Shown here: positions 34,172-42,886 of the stretch, in pieces
How positions within the stretch are numbered: position 1 is the stretch's first letter
Layout of the letters: every line of letters starts with the position of its first letter
From: Streptomyces sp. WMMC500
Lineage (GTDB): Bacteria; Actinomycetota; Actinomycetes; Streptomycetales; Streptomycetaceae
Direction: 5' to 3'
Length of the DNA: 64,000 nt
Assembly: GCF_027497195.1 (NCBI RefSeq)
Contig: NZ_CP114905.1
Span: 2,108,001 to 2,172,000, forward strand
The notes under the pieces: generated by a model
Seen by the model: the letters and a program-made list of their open reading frames with translations, nothing else
Told to the model about the DNA's origin: nothing
Database searches by the model: none
Position numbers and translations under genes: made by a program

Positions 34172-34749
34172 GGGTTCACCTCGAAGGCGCGCGCCCGCCG
34201 GACCTGGTCGGGGTCGGCCATCGCCGCCCGGATCTCGCTGTCCCGGCCGTTCTCGACGAAGTGGTCCACCTTGACCTCCACGAACAGGGCGTCGGCGCGT
34301 ACGGCCACCGGCCCGTCCGGGGCGTCGAGACGGCCGGTGGCGGTGGAGTAGATCTTGCGGCCGGCGACGGCGCGGGCGCGGGCGGCCAGGTGGAGGGTGG
34401 CGCCCACCGGCACCGGGCGCAGGAAGTCGGTCTCCAGCCGGCCGGTCACCGTGATGGTGCGCAGCAGCCAGCTCAGCGCGCCCAGCGTCTCGTCGAGCGC
34501 GGCGGTGAGCACCCCGCCGTGGGCGAGGCCCGGAGCGCCCTGGTGGGCGGTCCTGACCGTGAATTCCGCGGTCACGCTCACGCCCTCGCCCGCCCGCGCG
34601 GCCAGGTGCAGCCCGTGCTCCTGGCCGCCGCCGCAGCCGAAGCACTGCTCGTAGTGGGAGCCGAGCAGCCGGCCGGGCGCCGGGGCGTCCGGATGCCGCA
34701 CGGGTTCCGCGGCACCCGGGGGCGGGGTCAGCTTGTCACTTGCAGTCAC
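34168..34749 (-). CDS. PaaI-family hotdog-fold thioesterase
   Basis: A 193-residue hotdog protein. [17 protein letters not shown] contains the helix and the HGG-x-D/E pattern of acyl-CoA thioesterases, and [17 protein letters not shown] is the following strand pair. An N-terminal CFGCG motif may bind metal. The GTG at 34749 overlaps nothing upstream and is divergent from the DUF3093 gene, 70 bases away. Acyl substrate unknown. Confidence 0.85.
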   Translation of the reverse strand: MTASDKLTPPPGAAEPVRHPDAPAPGRLLGSHYEQCFGCGGGQEHGLHLAARAGEGVSVTAEFTVRTAHQGAPGLAHGGVLTAALDETLGALSWLLRTITVTGRLETDFLRPVPVGATLHLAARARAVAGRKIYSTATGRLDAPDGPVAVRADALFVEVKVDHFVENGRDSEIRAAMADPDQVRRARAFEVNP

Positions 34750-34819
34750 GCGGCCAGAGCCTACCTGCGCGCACGACCCACGGCCGAGCCCCGGGCCGCC
34801 GCCATGGGAGGCTGGGGCC

Positions 34820-35272
34820 ATGGAGACGACCCAGAGCTACGACGAGCGGCTGAGCGCCCCGCGGTCCTGGTGGGGCCTGGCGGTGGGTACGGGGGTGTGT
34901 CTGGCGCTGGTGCTGACGCCCTTCGGGACGCTTCCGCTGCTGGCCGGGCTCGCGGGCGGGACGGCGCTGGCGGCGGTCGGGGTCAGCTCGTACGGCTCGG
35001 CGCGGATCCGCGTCGTCGCCGGGAAGCTCGTCACGGACGACGCCCGGATCCCGCTCTCGGCGCTCGGTGAGGCGCAGGCGCTGGACGCGGAGGAGGCGCG
35101 GGCCTGGCGTACGCACAAGGCGGACACGCGCGCGTACATGCTGCTGCGGGGGTACATCCCGACGGCGGTGCGGGTGGAGGTCACGGATCCGGAGGATCCG
35201 ACGCCGTATCTCTACCTGTCGACGAGGCAGCCGGAGCGGCTGGTGGCGGCGCTGCGGTCCGCCGCGGGCTGA
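34820..35272 (+). CDS. DUF3093 membrane protein
   Basis: A 150-residue protein with a hydrophobic hairpin of two helices (about residues 18-57, WGLAVGTGVCLALVLTPFG...) and a soluble C-terminal domain (RVVAGKLVTDDARIPLSALGE, YIPTAVRVEVTDPEDPTPYL, STRQPERLVAAL) characteristic of DUF3093. Function is unknown. It is the divergent neighbour of dut in many actinobacteria. Confidence 0.9.
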   Translation: METTQSYDERLSAPRSWWGLAVGTGVCLALVLTPFGTLPLLAGLAGGTALAAVGVSSYGSARIRVVAGKLVTDDARIPLSALGEAQALDAEEARAWRTHKADTRAYMLLRGYIPTAVRVEVTDPEDPTPYLYLSTRQPERLVAALRSAAG

Positions 35273-35318
35273 AGCCTGAAGTTCGTCCGGCGGGGGCGTG
35301 TGAGGCCGCCGGGCCGTC

Positions 35319-36092
35319 TCAGCGCCCGGCCGGCGGCAGCGCGGGCGGGTCGCCCTTCGGGAGCGCACCTCCCCCGGCGCCCGGAAGGCCCGCGGGGCCG
35401 TCGGGCGCCGCAAGCTCCCCGCCGCCCGGCGGGAGCGGCTCCCACGGGACCTGGCGCACGCGCAGGTCGTCGCGGATGCGCTCGGCGAGCTTGCGGGTGT
35501 CCCTGCGGTTCATCAGCGCACCGGCGGCCGCGCCCATGAGGAACGGGGCGAGGCTCGGCAGGTTCCGCACGGTGCGCCTGAGTACCTGCTGCCGCAGGCG
35601 GCGGCGCATGGGGCCGCCGAGTACGACGTCGAAGCTGACAAGCTTGGCGGTGTCGATGCCGCGCTCGTCCGTCCAGGCGCCGAGGTACGCCATGGCCCGC
35701 TGCCGCGCCGGGCCCGGTGCCCGCACCCCGTACACCTCGTGCAGCTCGGCGATCAGCTTCAGCTCTATCGAGGCCACCCCCACGATCTCGGCGGTGAGCT
35801 CGGCGGGCATGGCGGGCGGCGCGGGCATCATCGCCGCCGCTCCGATGCCCGCACCGACCGTGGCGCTCCCCTTCACGGCTCCGGCGATGAGCCGGTCGGC
35901 GATCTCCTCCGGGCCGAGCCCGGGGAACTGCCGGCGCAGAGTCGCCTGGTCGCGGACCGGGACGCGCGGCGCGGTGTGCACGATGGCGTCCGCCATCCGC
36001 TCGAGCACCGCCCGGACGCGCCGGTCGGGGCGCGTCCGCCGCAGGATCCCGGTCTTCGGCCCGGCGGGACCGGAGCCGTCCGTGGGGGCCAC
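35319..36092 (-). CDS. Uncharacterised protein, possibly EcsC-like
   Basis: A 257-residue protein that I cannot name with certainty. The middle (about 65-125) has an alanine-rich amphipathic stretch AGAVKGSATVGAGIGAAAMMPAPPAMP followed by TAEIVGVASIELKLIAELHEVYG, reminiscent of EcsC-type membrane-associated proteins. A hydrophobic patch FLMGAAAGALMNRRDTRKLAERI occurs near 195-215, and the tail is Pro/Gly-rich. The GTG at 36092 begins 8 bases after the DUF4193 stop, so the two are probably cotranscribed. Confidence 0.7.
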   Translation of the reverse strand: MAPTDGSGPAGPKTGILRRTRPDRRVRAVLERMADAIVHTAPRVPVRDQATLRRQFPGLGPEEIADRLIAGAVKGSATVGAGIGAAAMMPAPPAMPAELTAEIVGVASIELKLIAELHEVYGVRAPGPARQRAMAYLGAWTDERGIDTAKLVSFDVVLGGPMRRRLRQQVLRRTVRNLPSLAPFLMGAAAGALMNRRDTRKLAERIRDDLRVRQVPWEPLPPGGGELAAPDGPAGLPGAGGGALPKGDPPALPPAGR

Positions 36093-36100
36093 GGCCGGTC

Positions 36101-36400
36101 TCAGGCCGCGCAGTCGCGGCAGATCGGCTGGCCGTTCTTCTCGGCGGCCAACTGGCTGCGGTGGTGCACCAGGAAGCAGCTCATGCAGGTGAACTCGTCC
36201 TCCTGGCGGGGCAGCACCCGCACGGACAGCTCCTCGTTGGAGAGGTCCGCACCGGGCAGCTCCAGCCCTTCGTTCTGCTCGAACTCGTCGACGTCGACGG
36301 CGGCGGCCGACTTGTCGCTGCGCCGCGCCTTCAGCTCCTCGATGCTGTCCTCGTTGACGTCGTCGTCTGTCTTGCGTGGGGTGTCGTAGTCCGTTGCCAT
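36101..36400 (-). CDS. DUF4193 zinc-ribbon protein
   Basis: A 99-residue acidic protein conserved in actinobacteria. The C-terminus has CMSC and CRDC pairs (about 72-75 and 95-98), a zinc ribbon, preceded by DVDEFEQNEGLELPGADLSNEEL. A purine-rich ribosome binding site (GGAGGGGGAG) precedes the ATG. The family is associated with RNA polymerase regulation or stress by analogy only; function not established from sequence. Confidence 0.9.
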   Translation of the reverse strand: MATDYDTPRKTDDDVNEDSIEELKARRSDKSAAAVDVDEFEQNEGLELPGADLSNEELSVRVLPRQEDEFTCMSCFLVHHRSQLAAEKNGQPICRDCAA

Positions 36401-36716
36401 TCTCGCTCTCCCCCTCCGGGTGGTCAGTGAGTCTCCAGCGCACGTAACGCATGAGAGGCCGGACTTGTGCCCGACCCGAAGCGGAGATTTTGCCTCACAT
36501 CAAGGTCTGTTACTGAATCGACACCCGGCCGCACCCCGCAGGGGTGATCGCGGCCGGATGGCGAAAGGGACCATACGCGGTCCCCGGCTCTTCTCGTGCA
36601 CGCCACCCCGTGTACTTCCCGTGACCGCATCCTGGGGAAACGCGGATCTTACGGGCTTTTCCCGGAATGCGGCGATGACACAGCGCACAGGGCCGGGATG
36701 GGCGGAATGTGACGTA
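36401..36716. other. Intergenic region between cutS and the DUF4193 gene
   Basis: 316 bases between the stop of cutS and the start of the DUF4193 gene, both on the minus strand. It must hold the DUF4193 promoter and the cutS operon end of neither gene on the plus strand. The only clear structure is the hairpin at 36525-36557. No small coding frame looks real. Confidence 0.6.
36525..36557. promoter_or_regulatory. Bulged hairpin in the DUF4193 leader or promoter region
   Basis: CCGGCCGC-ACCCC-GCA-GGGGT-GATC-GCGGCCGG forms a 13-bp stem with a 4-base GATC bulge and a 3-base loop, about 125-157 bases upstream of the DUF4193 start. It could be an RNA leader structure or a terminator for upstream transcription; the intermediate distance leaves both open. 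Confidence 0.45.
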
Positions 36717-37985
36717 TCACACAGTCTGCATGGGCAGGGCGACGCGAATCACCAGCCCACCGCCCTCGCGCGGCTGTGCGGTCACCGTCCCGCCGTGCGC
36801 CCGAATGACGGATCTCACAATGGACAGCCCCAGTCCTACCCCCTTGTCACTGCCCGTACGCGCCGTCTTCAGCCGCCGGAACGGCTCGAAAAGGTTGTCC
36901 ACCTCGTACGCGGGGACGACCGGTCCGGTGTTGGAGACCGTCAGCACGGCGACGCCGGGCTGCGCCTCCGTCGCCACCTCGACCCACCCGCCCTCGGGGA
37001 CGTTGTACCGCACGGCGTTCTGCACCAGGTTCAGGCCCACCCGCTCCAGGAGTACCCCGTTGCCCTGGACGTACGCGGGCTTGCGCACCCCGCGCAGCAC
37101 GACCCCCTTGCTCTGGGCCTCGCCGCGGATCTGCTCCATCGCCTGGGAGGCCACCTCGGCGAGGTCCACCGGCTTCCTGTCGACGATCTCGTTCTCGCTG
37201 CGGGCGAGCAGCAGCAGGCCCTCCACCAGCAGCTCGCTGCGCTCGTTCGTGGCCAGCAGGGTCTTGCCGAGCTGCTGCAGCTCCGGCGAGGCCGCCGGGT
37301 CGGAGAGCTGCACCTCCAGCAGGGTGCGGTTGATCGCAAGCGGGGTGCGCAGCTCGTGCGAGGCGTTGGCGACGAAGCGCTGCTGGGAGTTGAACGCCCG
37401 GTCGAGGCGGTCGAGCATGTCGTCGAAGGTGTCGGCCAGCTCCTTCAGCTCGTCGTCGGGCCCGTCCAGCTCGATGCGCTTGTGCAGGTCGGAACCGGCC
37501 ACGCTGCGGGCGGTGCGGGTGATGCGGCCGAGCGGCGAGAGCACCCGGCCGGCGACGACGTAGCCGAAGGCGAAGGCGAGGACCGTCATGCCCAGCAGCG
37601 CGAGCAGCGACTTGCGCAGCAGGGAGTCCAGGGCGAGTTCGCGCCGCCGCTCGATGCAGGACTCGAGGATGCCGTTGAACTCGCTGTAGGTGTTCGCGTC
37701 CGAGACCTCGGGACACGGCGCGCTGCCCACCCGCACCGTGCCGCTGCTCTCCAGCAGCTTGATCGGGGTGGCGAAGCTGTCCAGGGCGGTGGCGGCCAGC
37801 AGATAGATGATGGCCAGCAGCACCATGCCGGCCATCAGGAACATGCCGCCGTAGATCAGCGTGAGCCGTATCCGGATCGTCGGGCGTAGCCAGTACGGCG
37901 CCGCGGCCTCCCGGGGGTCCCAGGTGGGCTTGGGCGGGGTACCGGCGGGCAGCGCGTCCGACGCGGAGCGTCTGTTGTCGTCCAT
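36717..37985 (-). CDS. cutS: CutS-type sensor histidine kinase
   Basis: A 422-residue kinase: two transmembrane helices (about 42-65 and 127-147) flank a short extracytoplasmic domain of ~60 residues, then HAMP, HisKA with H210 in ANASHELRTPL, and HATPase boxes NAVRYNVPEGG and GVGLGLSIV. The external domain has only two cysteines, C91 and C110. In Streptomyces CutS these are reported to sense protein-folding or secretion stress through disulfide state, which the arrangement here supports. It follows cutR by 39 bases on the same strand. Confidence 0.9.
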   Translation of the reverse strand: MDDNRRSASDALPAGTPPKPTWDPREAAAPYWLRPTIRIRLTLIYGGMFLMAGMVLLAIIYLLAATALDSFATPIKLLESSGTVRVGSAPCPEVSDANTYSEFNGILESCIERRRELALDSLLRKSLLALLGMTVLAFAFGYVVAGRVLSPLGRITRTARSVAGSDLHKRIELDGPDDELKELADTFDDMLDRLDRAFNSQQRFVANASHELRTPLAINRTLLEVQLSDPAASPELQQLGKTLLATNERSELLVEGLLLLARSENEIVDRKPVDLAEVASQAMEQIRGEAQSKGVVLRGVRKPAYVQGNGVLLERVGLNLVQNAVRYNVPEGGWVEVATEAQPGVAVLTVSNTGPVVPAYEVDNLFEPFRRLKTARTGSDKGVGLGLSIVRSVIRAHGGTVTAQPREGGGLVIRVALPMQTV

Positions 37986-38024
37986 GGGGCCATCCGTCGG
38001 GTGCGTGGGGGTGCGGCGGGTGCG

Positions 38025-38678
38025 TCAGATGCGATAGCCGGAGCCGGGCACGGTGATGATCACAGGGGGTTCGCCCAGCTTGCGGCGCAGCGTCATGACG
38101 GTGACGCGGACGACGTTGGTGAAGGGGTCGGTGTTCTCGTCCCACGCCTTCTCCAGCAACTGCTCCGCGGAGACCACGGCGCCCTCGCCCCGCATCAGCA
38201 CCTCCAGCACCGCGAACTCCTTCGGCGCGAGCTGCACCAGCCGCCCGTCCCGGTAGACCTCCCGGCGGCCGGGGTCGAGCTTGATCCCGGACCGCTCCAG
38301 CACCGGGGGCAGCGCCTGCGTGCTCCGCCGGCCGAGGGCACGCACCCGCGCCGTGAGTTCGCTGAAGGCGAACGGCTTGGGGAGGTAGTCGTCCGCACCC
38401 AGCTCCAGCCCCTCGACGCGGTCGCGGACGTCGCCCGCGGCGGTCAGCATCAGCACGCGGGTGGGCAGCCCGAGCTCCACGACCTTGCTGCACACGTCGT
38501 CGCCGTGGACCAGCGGCAGGTCGCGGTCGAGCACCACGACGTCGTAGTCGTTGAGCTCGATGCGGTCGATGGCCGCCGCGCCGTCGTAGACGACGTCCAC
38601 GGCCATCGCCTCCCGGCGCAGCCCGGTGGCCACCGCGTCGGCGAGCAGTTGCTCGTCCTCGACGACGAGTACGCGCAC
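38025..38678 (-). CDS. cutR: CutR-type response regulator
   Basis: A 217-residue OmpR-family regulator, the length expected for CutR. Phosphoacceptor D51 lies in VVVLDRDLPL, the acidic pair in VEDEQ, and the KPFAFSEL lysine closes the receiver. The winged helix ends with NVVRVTVMTLRRKLGEPP and VPGSGYRI. The GTG at 38678 is chosen because the receiver begins immediately (VRVLVVEDEQ) and GAGAGAGAGG lies upstream. CutRS was described in Streptomyces through actinorhodin repression and later secretion stress. Confidence 0.92.
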   Translation of the reverse strand: MRVLVVEDEQLLADAVATGLRREAMAVDVVYDGAAAIDRIELNDYDVVVLDRDLPLVHGDDVCSKVVELGLPTRVLMLTAAGDVRDRVEGLELGADDYLPKPFAFSELTARVRALGRRSTQALPPVLERSGIKLDPGRREVYRDGRLVQLAPKEFAVLEVLMRGEGAVVSAEQLLEKAWDENTDPFTNVVRVTVMTLRRKLGEPPVIITVPGSGYRI

Positions 38679-38709
38679 GGCGGGGTCCTCTCTCTCCTCG
38701 TGCGTGGGG

Positions 38710-38723
38710 GCACCGATCGGTGC
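38710..38723. promoter_or_regulatory. Perfect palindrome GCACCGATCGGTGC before cutR
   Basis: A 14-base perfect palindrome 32-45 bases upstream of the cutR GTG, probably within the 5' leader. It could be a protein binding site or a small RNA hairpin. Confidence 0.4.
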
Positions 38724-38755
38724 TGAAGAACAGCTCCATCCTGCCTGCAATGGGC

Positions 38756-38771
38756 GTAAACCGGTGGTAAG
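38756..38771. promoter_or_regulatory. Direct repeat GTAA(A/G)C with 11-bp period upstream of cutR
   Basis: GTAAAC at 38756 and GTAAGC at 38767 are 11 bases apart, the spacing used by tandem OmpR-family winged helices. It lies 78-93 bases before the cutR start, a likely promoter-proximal position, suggesting autoregulation by CutR. Confidence 0.45.
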
Positions 38772-38972
38772 CAGCCGGGCACCCAAAGATTCTGCGGATC
38801 CGATGTTTCCAGCCACGGCACTGCGGGGAGGACGATTCCACACCCGCCGATCACGTTTCCAGCCTCCCTTCCCGGCATGGCACACAGGCTGTAGCCGGAG
38901 GAACGGTCTCCGTGATCTGAACCGTCGGCACACCCCTTAGTGCCTCGACCCGACGACGAGGGGGCGCACACA

Positions 38973-39149
38973 ATGGACGCTTTCACCGCTGGCATTCTGC
39001 AGCGCATCAGGAAGGCCGAGAACGAGCGGGACCGCGCCCGCGAGGAAGGCGACGACTTCGGTGTCGAGGTCGAGCAGGAGGAGCTGGACGACCTGCGCCG
39101 GCTCGCCGCCGACCACGGCGTCGAGGTCGGCGCACGCTCCGGAGTCTGA
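38973..39149 (+). CDS. Small conserved Streptomyces protein, coiled coil
   Basis: A 58-residue acidic protein (MDAFTAGILQRIRKAENERD...). Residues 8-48 are strongly helical with heptad-like charge spacing (ENERDRAREEGDDFGVEVEQEELDDL), predicting a single coiled coil. The ATG follows GAGGG. No named function; the terminator hairpin just after it supports an independent gene. It is divergent from cutR. Confidence 0.7.
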   Translation: MDAFTAGILQRIRKAENERDRAREEGDDFGVEVEQEELDDLRRLAADHGVEVGARSGV

Positions 39150-39167
39150 CCCGCCCGGCGACCACAC

Positions 39168-39196
39168 CGCCCCGGTACCGCGACGGTACCGGGGCG
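39168..39196 (+). terminator. Hairpin terminator of the small coiled-coil gene
   Basis: A perfect 13-bp stem CGCCCCGGTACCG and its complement with a CGA loop, 18 bases after the stop codon. No U tract. Confidence 0.7.
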
Positions 39197-39401
39197 CCGC
39201 ACTGTCCGGAGGTGTCCGAAAGACGTCGGAGAAGTGGCGCGGAGGTTGCGGGGTACGGGCGGGAAGGCGGGCTGCGGGAAGCGGCGGCGGCACGGCGGGC
39301 GCCTACGGGCCGGACGCGCGGGCAGCCGGCAGGCGGGCCGTACGGCCGGCGGGAGGGGCCGTACGGCGGCCGGGGACGGGGTACGGCGGGGGCGGGGCCC
39401 G

Positions 39402-40226
39402 TCAGTCGTGCCAGGCGCCCAGCTCGTCCAGCAGCTTCTGCAGCGGCTCGAAGAGCCCCGGCACCGCGGCGACGGTCAGGTCCCCGTCGGGCCTCCGGCC
39501 CGGCCGGGAGCCGGTCAGCGCGCCGGCCTCGCGGGCGATGAGGTCGCCGGCGGCCAGGTCCCACGGGTTGAGGCCGCGCTCGTAGTAGCCGTCGAGCCGG
39601 CCGCAGGCCACGTCGCACAGGTCGATCGCCGCCGAGCCGCCGCGGCGGATGTCGCGTACCCGCGGGATGAGCCGCCTCGCCACCTCGGCCTGGTGCGCGC
39701 GCACGTTATGGACGTAGTTGAAGCCGGTGGAGACCAGCGCCTGGTCCATCGGCGGGGTGGGCCGGCAGCGCGCGGACACGCCGTTGACGAAGGCGCCGCC
39801 GCCGCGTACGGCGTGGTACGTCTCGCCGCGCACCGGCGCCGCCACGACGCCGACGACGGTCTCGCCCGCGTACTCGGCGGCGATGCTGACGGACCAGTCC
39901 GGGCGGCCGTAGAGGTAGTTCACGGTGCCGTCGATCGGGTCGACGACCCAGCGCACGCCGCTGGTGCCGGGCCTGCTCGCACCCTCCTCGCCCAGGATCC
40001 CGTCGGCGGGCCGGCGCTCGGCGAGGAAGCCGGTGATCAGCTTCTCGGCGGCGAAGTCCATCTCCGTGACGACGTCGATGGCGCTGGACTTCGTCGCGGC
40101 CACGCCGAGGTCGGCGGGGCGCCGGTCGCGCAGCAGCTCGCCCGCGCGGCGCGCGGCCTCCAGCGCCAGGGCGAGCAGTTCGTCCCGCGGCGCGGCGGAG
40201 GGCTCGGGGCGGGGCTCTTCGGTCAC
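39402..40226 (-). CDS. Inositol monophosphatase family protein
   Basis: A 274-residue Mg-dependent phosphatase. Metal-binding motifs are GEEGA (about 78-82), WVVDPIDGTVNYLYG, and the C-terminal LNPWDLAAGDLIAREAGA. Members hydrolyse inositol-1-phosphate, histidinol phosphate or NADP-type substrates; SuhB is the usual name in the mycobacterial equivalent region. Start is GTG. It converges with no gene: the small coiled-coil gene ends on the other side of the 250-base gap. The assignment to a specific substrate is open. Confidence 0.92.
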   Translation of the reverse strand: MTEEPRPEPSAAPRDELLALALEAARRAGELLRDRRPADLGVAATKSSAIDVVTEMDFAAEKLITGFLAERRPADGILGEEGASRPGTSGVRWVVDPIDGTVNYLYGRPDWSVSIAAEYAGETVVGVVAAPVRGETYHAVRGGGAFVNGVSARCRPTPPMDQALVSTGFNYVHNVRAHQAEVARRLIPRVRDIRRGGSAAIDLCDVACGRLDGYYERGLNPWDLAAGDLIAREAGALTGSRPGRRPDGDLTVAAVPGLFEPLQKLLDELGAWHD

Positions 40227-40270
40227 GGTGGTCTGCTCCTCGGGCCGGGGTGGGACGGGCGGGCGGCGGT

Positions 40271-41386
40271 TCAGTCGGCGCCCGCGGCCGCGGGCCGGGG
40301 CGTACGGGCCGGGCAGCAGCCCGCCGGGCAGACGTCGTGGCTCGGCCCCAGCCTGCCCATCGCGACCCGCTCGACCTGCTCCCCGCGCTCGGTCGCGGCC
40401 CGCTCCAAAACCAGCTTCCGCAGCGTCGAGACGAACCCCGGCTCCGCCCCGACGGTCGCCGACCGCACCGCCGGCAGGCCCAGCTCCGCCGCCTTCGCCG
40501 CCGCCTCGGTGTCGAGGTCGTACAGGACCTCCATGTGGTCCGAGACGAAGCCGATCGGCACCATCACCACGGCGGGCGCGCCGGCGGCGTGCAGCTCCTC
40601 CAGGTGGTCGCAGACGTCCGGCTCCAGCCAGGGGATGTGCGGCGCACCGCTGCGCGACTGGTAGACGAGCCGCCAGGGCCGCTCCACGCCCGTGAGCGCC
40701 CGCACGGCGTCGGCGACCAGCGCGGCGACGTCCAGGTGCTGCGCCACGTACGCGCCGCCGTCGCCGTGGTCCTCGGGGGGACCCGAGGTGTCGGCCGCTG
40801 CGGTGGGGATGGAGTGCGTGGTGAACGCCAGGTGGGCGCCGTCGCGTACGTCCTCGGGCAGCCGCTCCAGCGCGGCCTGCACGCCGGCGACCATGTCGCG
40901 GACGAAGCCGGGGGCGTTGAAGTAGTGCCGCAGCTTGTCGACGCGCGGCGGCTGAAGGCCCTCCGCGGCGAGCGCGGCGAGCGACTCGGCCAGGTTCTCG
41001 CGGTACTGCCGGCAGCCCGAGTAGGAGGCGTACGCGCTGGTGACCAGCGCCAGCACCCGCCGGTGCCCGGCCTGCGTCATCTCGCGCAGGGTGTCGGTGA
41101 GGTAGGGGGCCCAGTTGCGGTTCCCCCAGTAGACCGGGAGGTCGAGGCCGGCGTCCGCGAAGTCCTTGCGCAGGGCCTGGAGCAGCACGCGGTTCTGGGC
41201 GTTGATCGGGCTCACGCCGCCGAAGAGGAAGTAGTGCTGTCCCACCTCCTCCAGCCGCTCGCGCGGGATGCCGCGGCCCCGGGTGACGTTCTCCAGGAAC
41301 GGAACGACGTCGTCCGGGCCCTCGGGGCCGCCGAAGGACAGCAGCAGAAGGGCGTCGTACGGCTGGGGGGACGGCACGTCAGGCAT
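40271..41386 (-). CDS. hemH: Ferrochelatase, coproporphyrin type
   Basis: A 371-residue iron-inserting enzyme of heme synthesis. In actinobacteria it is the coproporphyrin III ferrochelatase (CpfC). Seen are [21 protein letters not shown], the active-site His in [10 protein letters not shown], and the Glu in [12 protein letters not shown]. Cys in SGCRQY and a C-terminal cluster DVCPAGCC resemble the [2Fe-2S] ligands of actinobacterial ferrochelatases. The ATG at 41386 begins [14 protein letters not shown]. 44 bases separate its stop from the phosphatase start on the same strand. Confidence 0.94.
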   Translation of the reverse strand: MPDVPSPQPYDALLLLSFGGPEGPDDVVPFLENVTRGRGIPRERLEEVGQHYFLFGGVSPINAQNRVLLQALRKDFADAGLDLPVYWGNRNWAPYLTDTLREMTQAGHRRVLALVTSAYASYSGCRQYRENLAESLAALAAEGLQPPRVDKLRHYFNAPGFVRDMVAGVQAALERLPEDVRDGAHLAFTTHSIPTAAADTSGPPEDHGDGGAYVAQHLDVAALVADAVRALTGVERPWRLVYQSRSGAPHIPWLEPDVCDHLEELHAAGAPAVVMVPIGFVSDHMEVLYDLDTEAAAKAAELGLPAVRSATVGAEPGFVSTLRKLVLERAATERGEQVERVAMGRLGPSHDVCPAGCCPARTPRPAAAGAD

Positions 41387-41537
41387 GTCTTCGATCCTGC
41401 CATGCGGCGGGCCCGGGCCCGAGTCGGGCACCGGGGTCGGGCCGGTCCGTACGCGCGAGTATCATCCCTGTCCGACCGGGGGCCGAGAGCCGGGCACGAG
41501 GGCCGTACGACCGGCCCGTTCAGGGGATGGGCGGCGG

Positions 41538-42869
41538 ATGCAGCAGGTGAGCAGCAGAAGGGCCACGGGCACCTGGCGCAACTGGGCGGGCACCGTCGCC
41601 GCGCGCCCCGCCCGCACCGTCAGCCCCGCCACCACCGCCGAGGTGGCCGACGCCGTACGGGCCGCGGCCGAGGACGGCCTGAAGGTCAAGGCCGTCGGCA
41701 CGGGCCACTCCTTCACCGCCGCCGCGGCCACCGGCGGGCTCATGATCCGCCCGGAGCGGCTGGTCGGCATCCACGAGATCGACCGCGAGGCCGGCACCGT
41801 CACCGTCGCCGCGGGCACCCCGCTGCACCAGCTCAACCTCGCCCTCGCCGCCGCCGGTCTGTCGCTGACCAACATGGGCGACATCATGGCGCAGACCGTC
41901 TCCGGCGCCACCGCCACCGGCACCCACGGCACGGGCCGCTCCTCCGCCTCGCTGGCCGCCCAGATCACCGCGCTGGAGCTGGTGACGGCGGACGGCCGGG
42001 TGCGTACGTACACGGCGGCGGACACCGGCGAGGACGCGGCGGTCTTCGCCGCCGCCCGGCTCGGCGTCGGGGCGCTGGGCGTCGTCACGTCGCTGACGTT
42101 CGCGGTGGAGCCCGTCTTCCTGCTCACCGCGCGGGAGGAGCCGATGGCGCTCACCGACGTCCTCGCGGCCTTCGGTGACCTGGCGGAGGACAACGAGCAC
42201 TTCGAGTTCTACTGGTTCCCGCACACCGTCCGCTGCAACACCAAGCGCAACAACCGCAGCGAGGGTCCGGCGAAGCCGCTGGGCCGGATCGGCGGGTGGA
42301 TCGACGACGAACTGCTCTCCAACGGCGCCCTCCAGGCCGCCTGCGCGCTGGGGCGGGCGGTGCCCGCGGTGATCCCGGGCATCGCGGCGGTCTCCAGCCG
42401 GGCGCTGTCGGCACGTACCTACACGGACATCCCGTACAAGGTCTTCACCAGCCCGCGGCGGGTGCGGTTCGTGGAGATGGAGTACGCGCTGCCGCGGGCG
42501 GCGGCCGTGTCCGCGATCCGGGAGCTCAAGGCGATGGTCGACCGGTCGGGGCTGCGGATCAGCTTCCCGGTGGAGGTGCGCGTCGCACCCGCGGACGACA
42601 TACCGCTGTCGACGGCGTCGGGGCGGGACACCGCGTACGTCGCGGTGCACCTGTACCGGGGGACGCCGCACCAGACGTACTTCACGGCGGTGGAGCGGAT
42701 CATGATCGCGCACGGGGGGCGGCCGCACTGGGGGAAGCTGCACAGCAGGGACGCGGCGTACCTGGCGGGGGTGTACCCGCGGTTCGGGGAGTTCACGGCG
42801 GTACGGGACCGGCTGGACCCCGGCCGGGTGTTCGGGAACGACTACCTGCGGCGGGTGTTGGGGGACTGA
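41538..42869 (+). CDS. FAD-binding sugar-lactone oxidase (D-arabinono-1,4-lactone oxidase family)
   Basis: A 443-residue flavoprotein. The FAD-binding PCMH domain (about 15-185) contains KAVGTGHSFTAAA, where His covalently binds or contacts FAD in this family, and GATATGTHGTG. The C-terminal ALO domain shows EFYWFPHT and the terminal HWGKLHS motif of aldonolactone oxidases. Substrate may be L-gulono- or D-arabinono-lactone, or an alditol. Start at ATG 41538. It is divergent from hemH, with 151 bases in between. Confidence 0.9.
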   Translation: MQQVSSRRATGTWRNWAGTVAARPARTVSPATTAEVADAVRAAAEDGLKVKAVGTGHSFTAAAATGGLMIRPERLVGIHEIDREAGTVTVAAGTPLHQLNLALAAAGLSLTNMGDIMAQTVSGATATGTHGTGRSSASLAAQITALELVTADGRVRTYTAADTGEDAAVFAAARLGVGALGVVTSLTFAVEPVFLLTAREEPMALTDVLAAFGDLAEDNEHFEFYWFPHTVRCNTKRNNRSEGPAKPLGRIGGWIDDELLSNGALQAACALGRAVPAVIPGIAAVSSRALSARTYTDIPYKVFTSPRRVRFVEMEYALPRAAAVSAIRELKAMVDRSGLRISFPVEVRVAPADDIPLSTASGRDTAYVAVHLYRGTPHQTYFTAVERIMIAHGGRPHWGKLHSRDAAYLAGVYPRFGEFTAVRDRLDPGRVFGNDYLRRVLGD

Positions 42870-42886
42870 GCGCGGGCCCGCGGCGG

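Noticed and set aside
35280..35345. Hairpin at the end of the DUF3093 gene
   Set aside because: The stem has a bulge and overlaps the coding end of the convergent gene, so I do not list it as a terminator.
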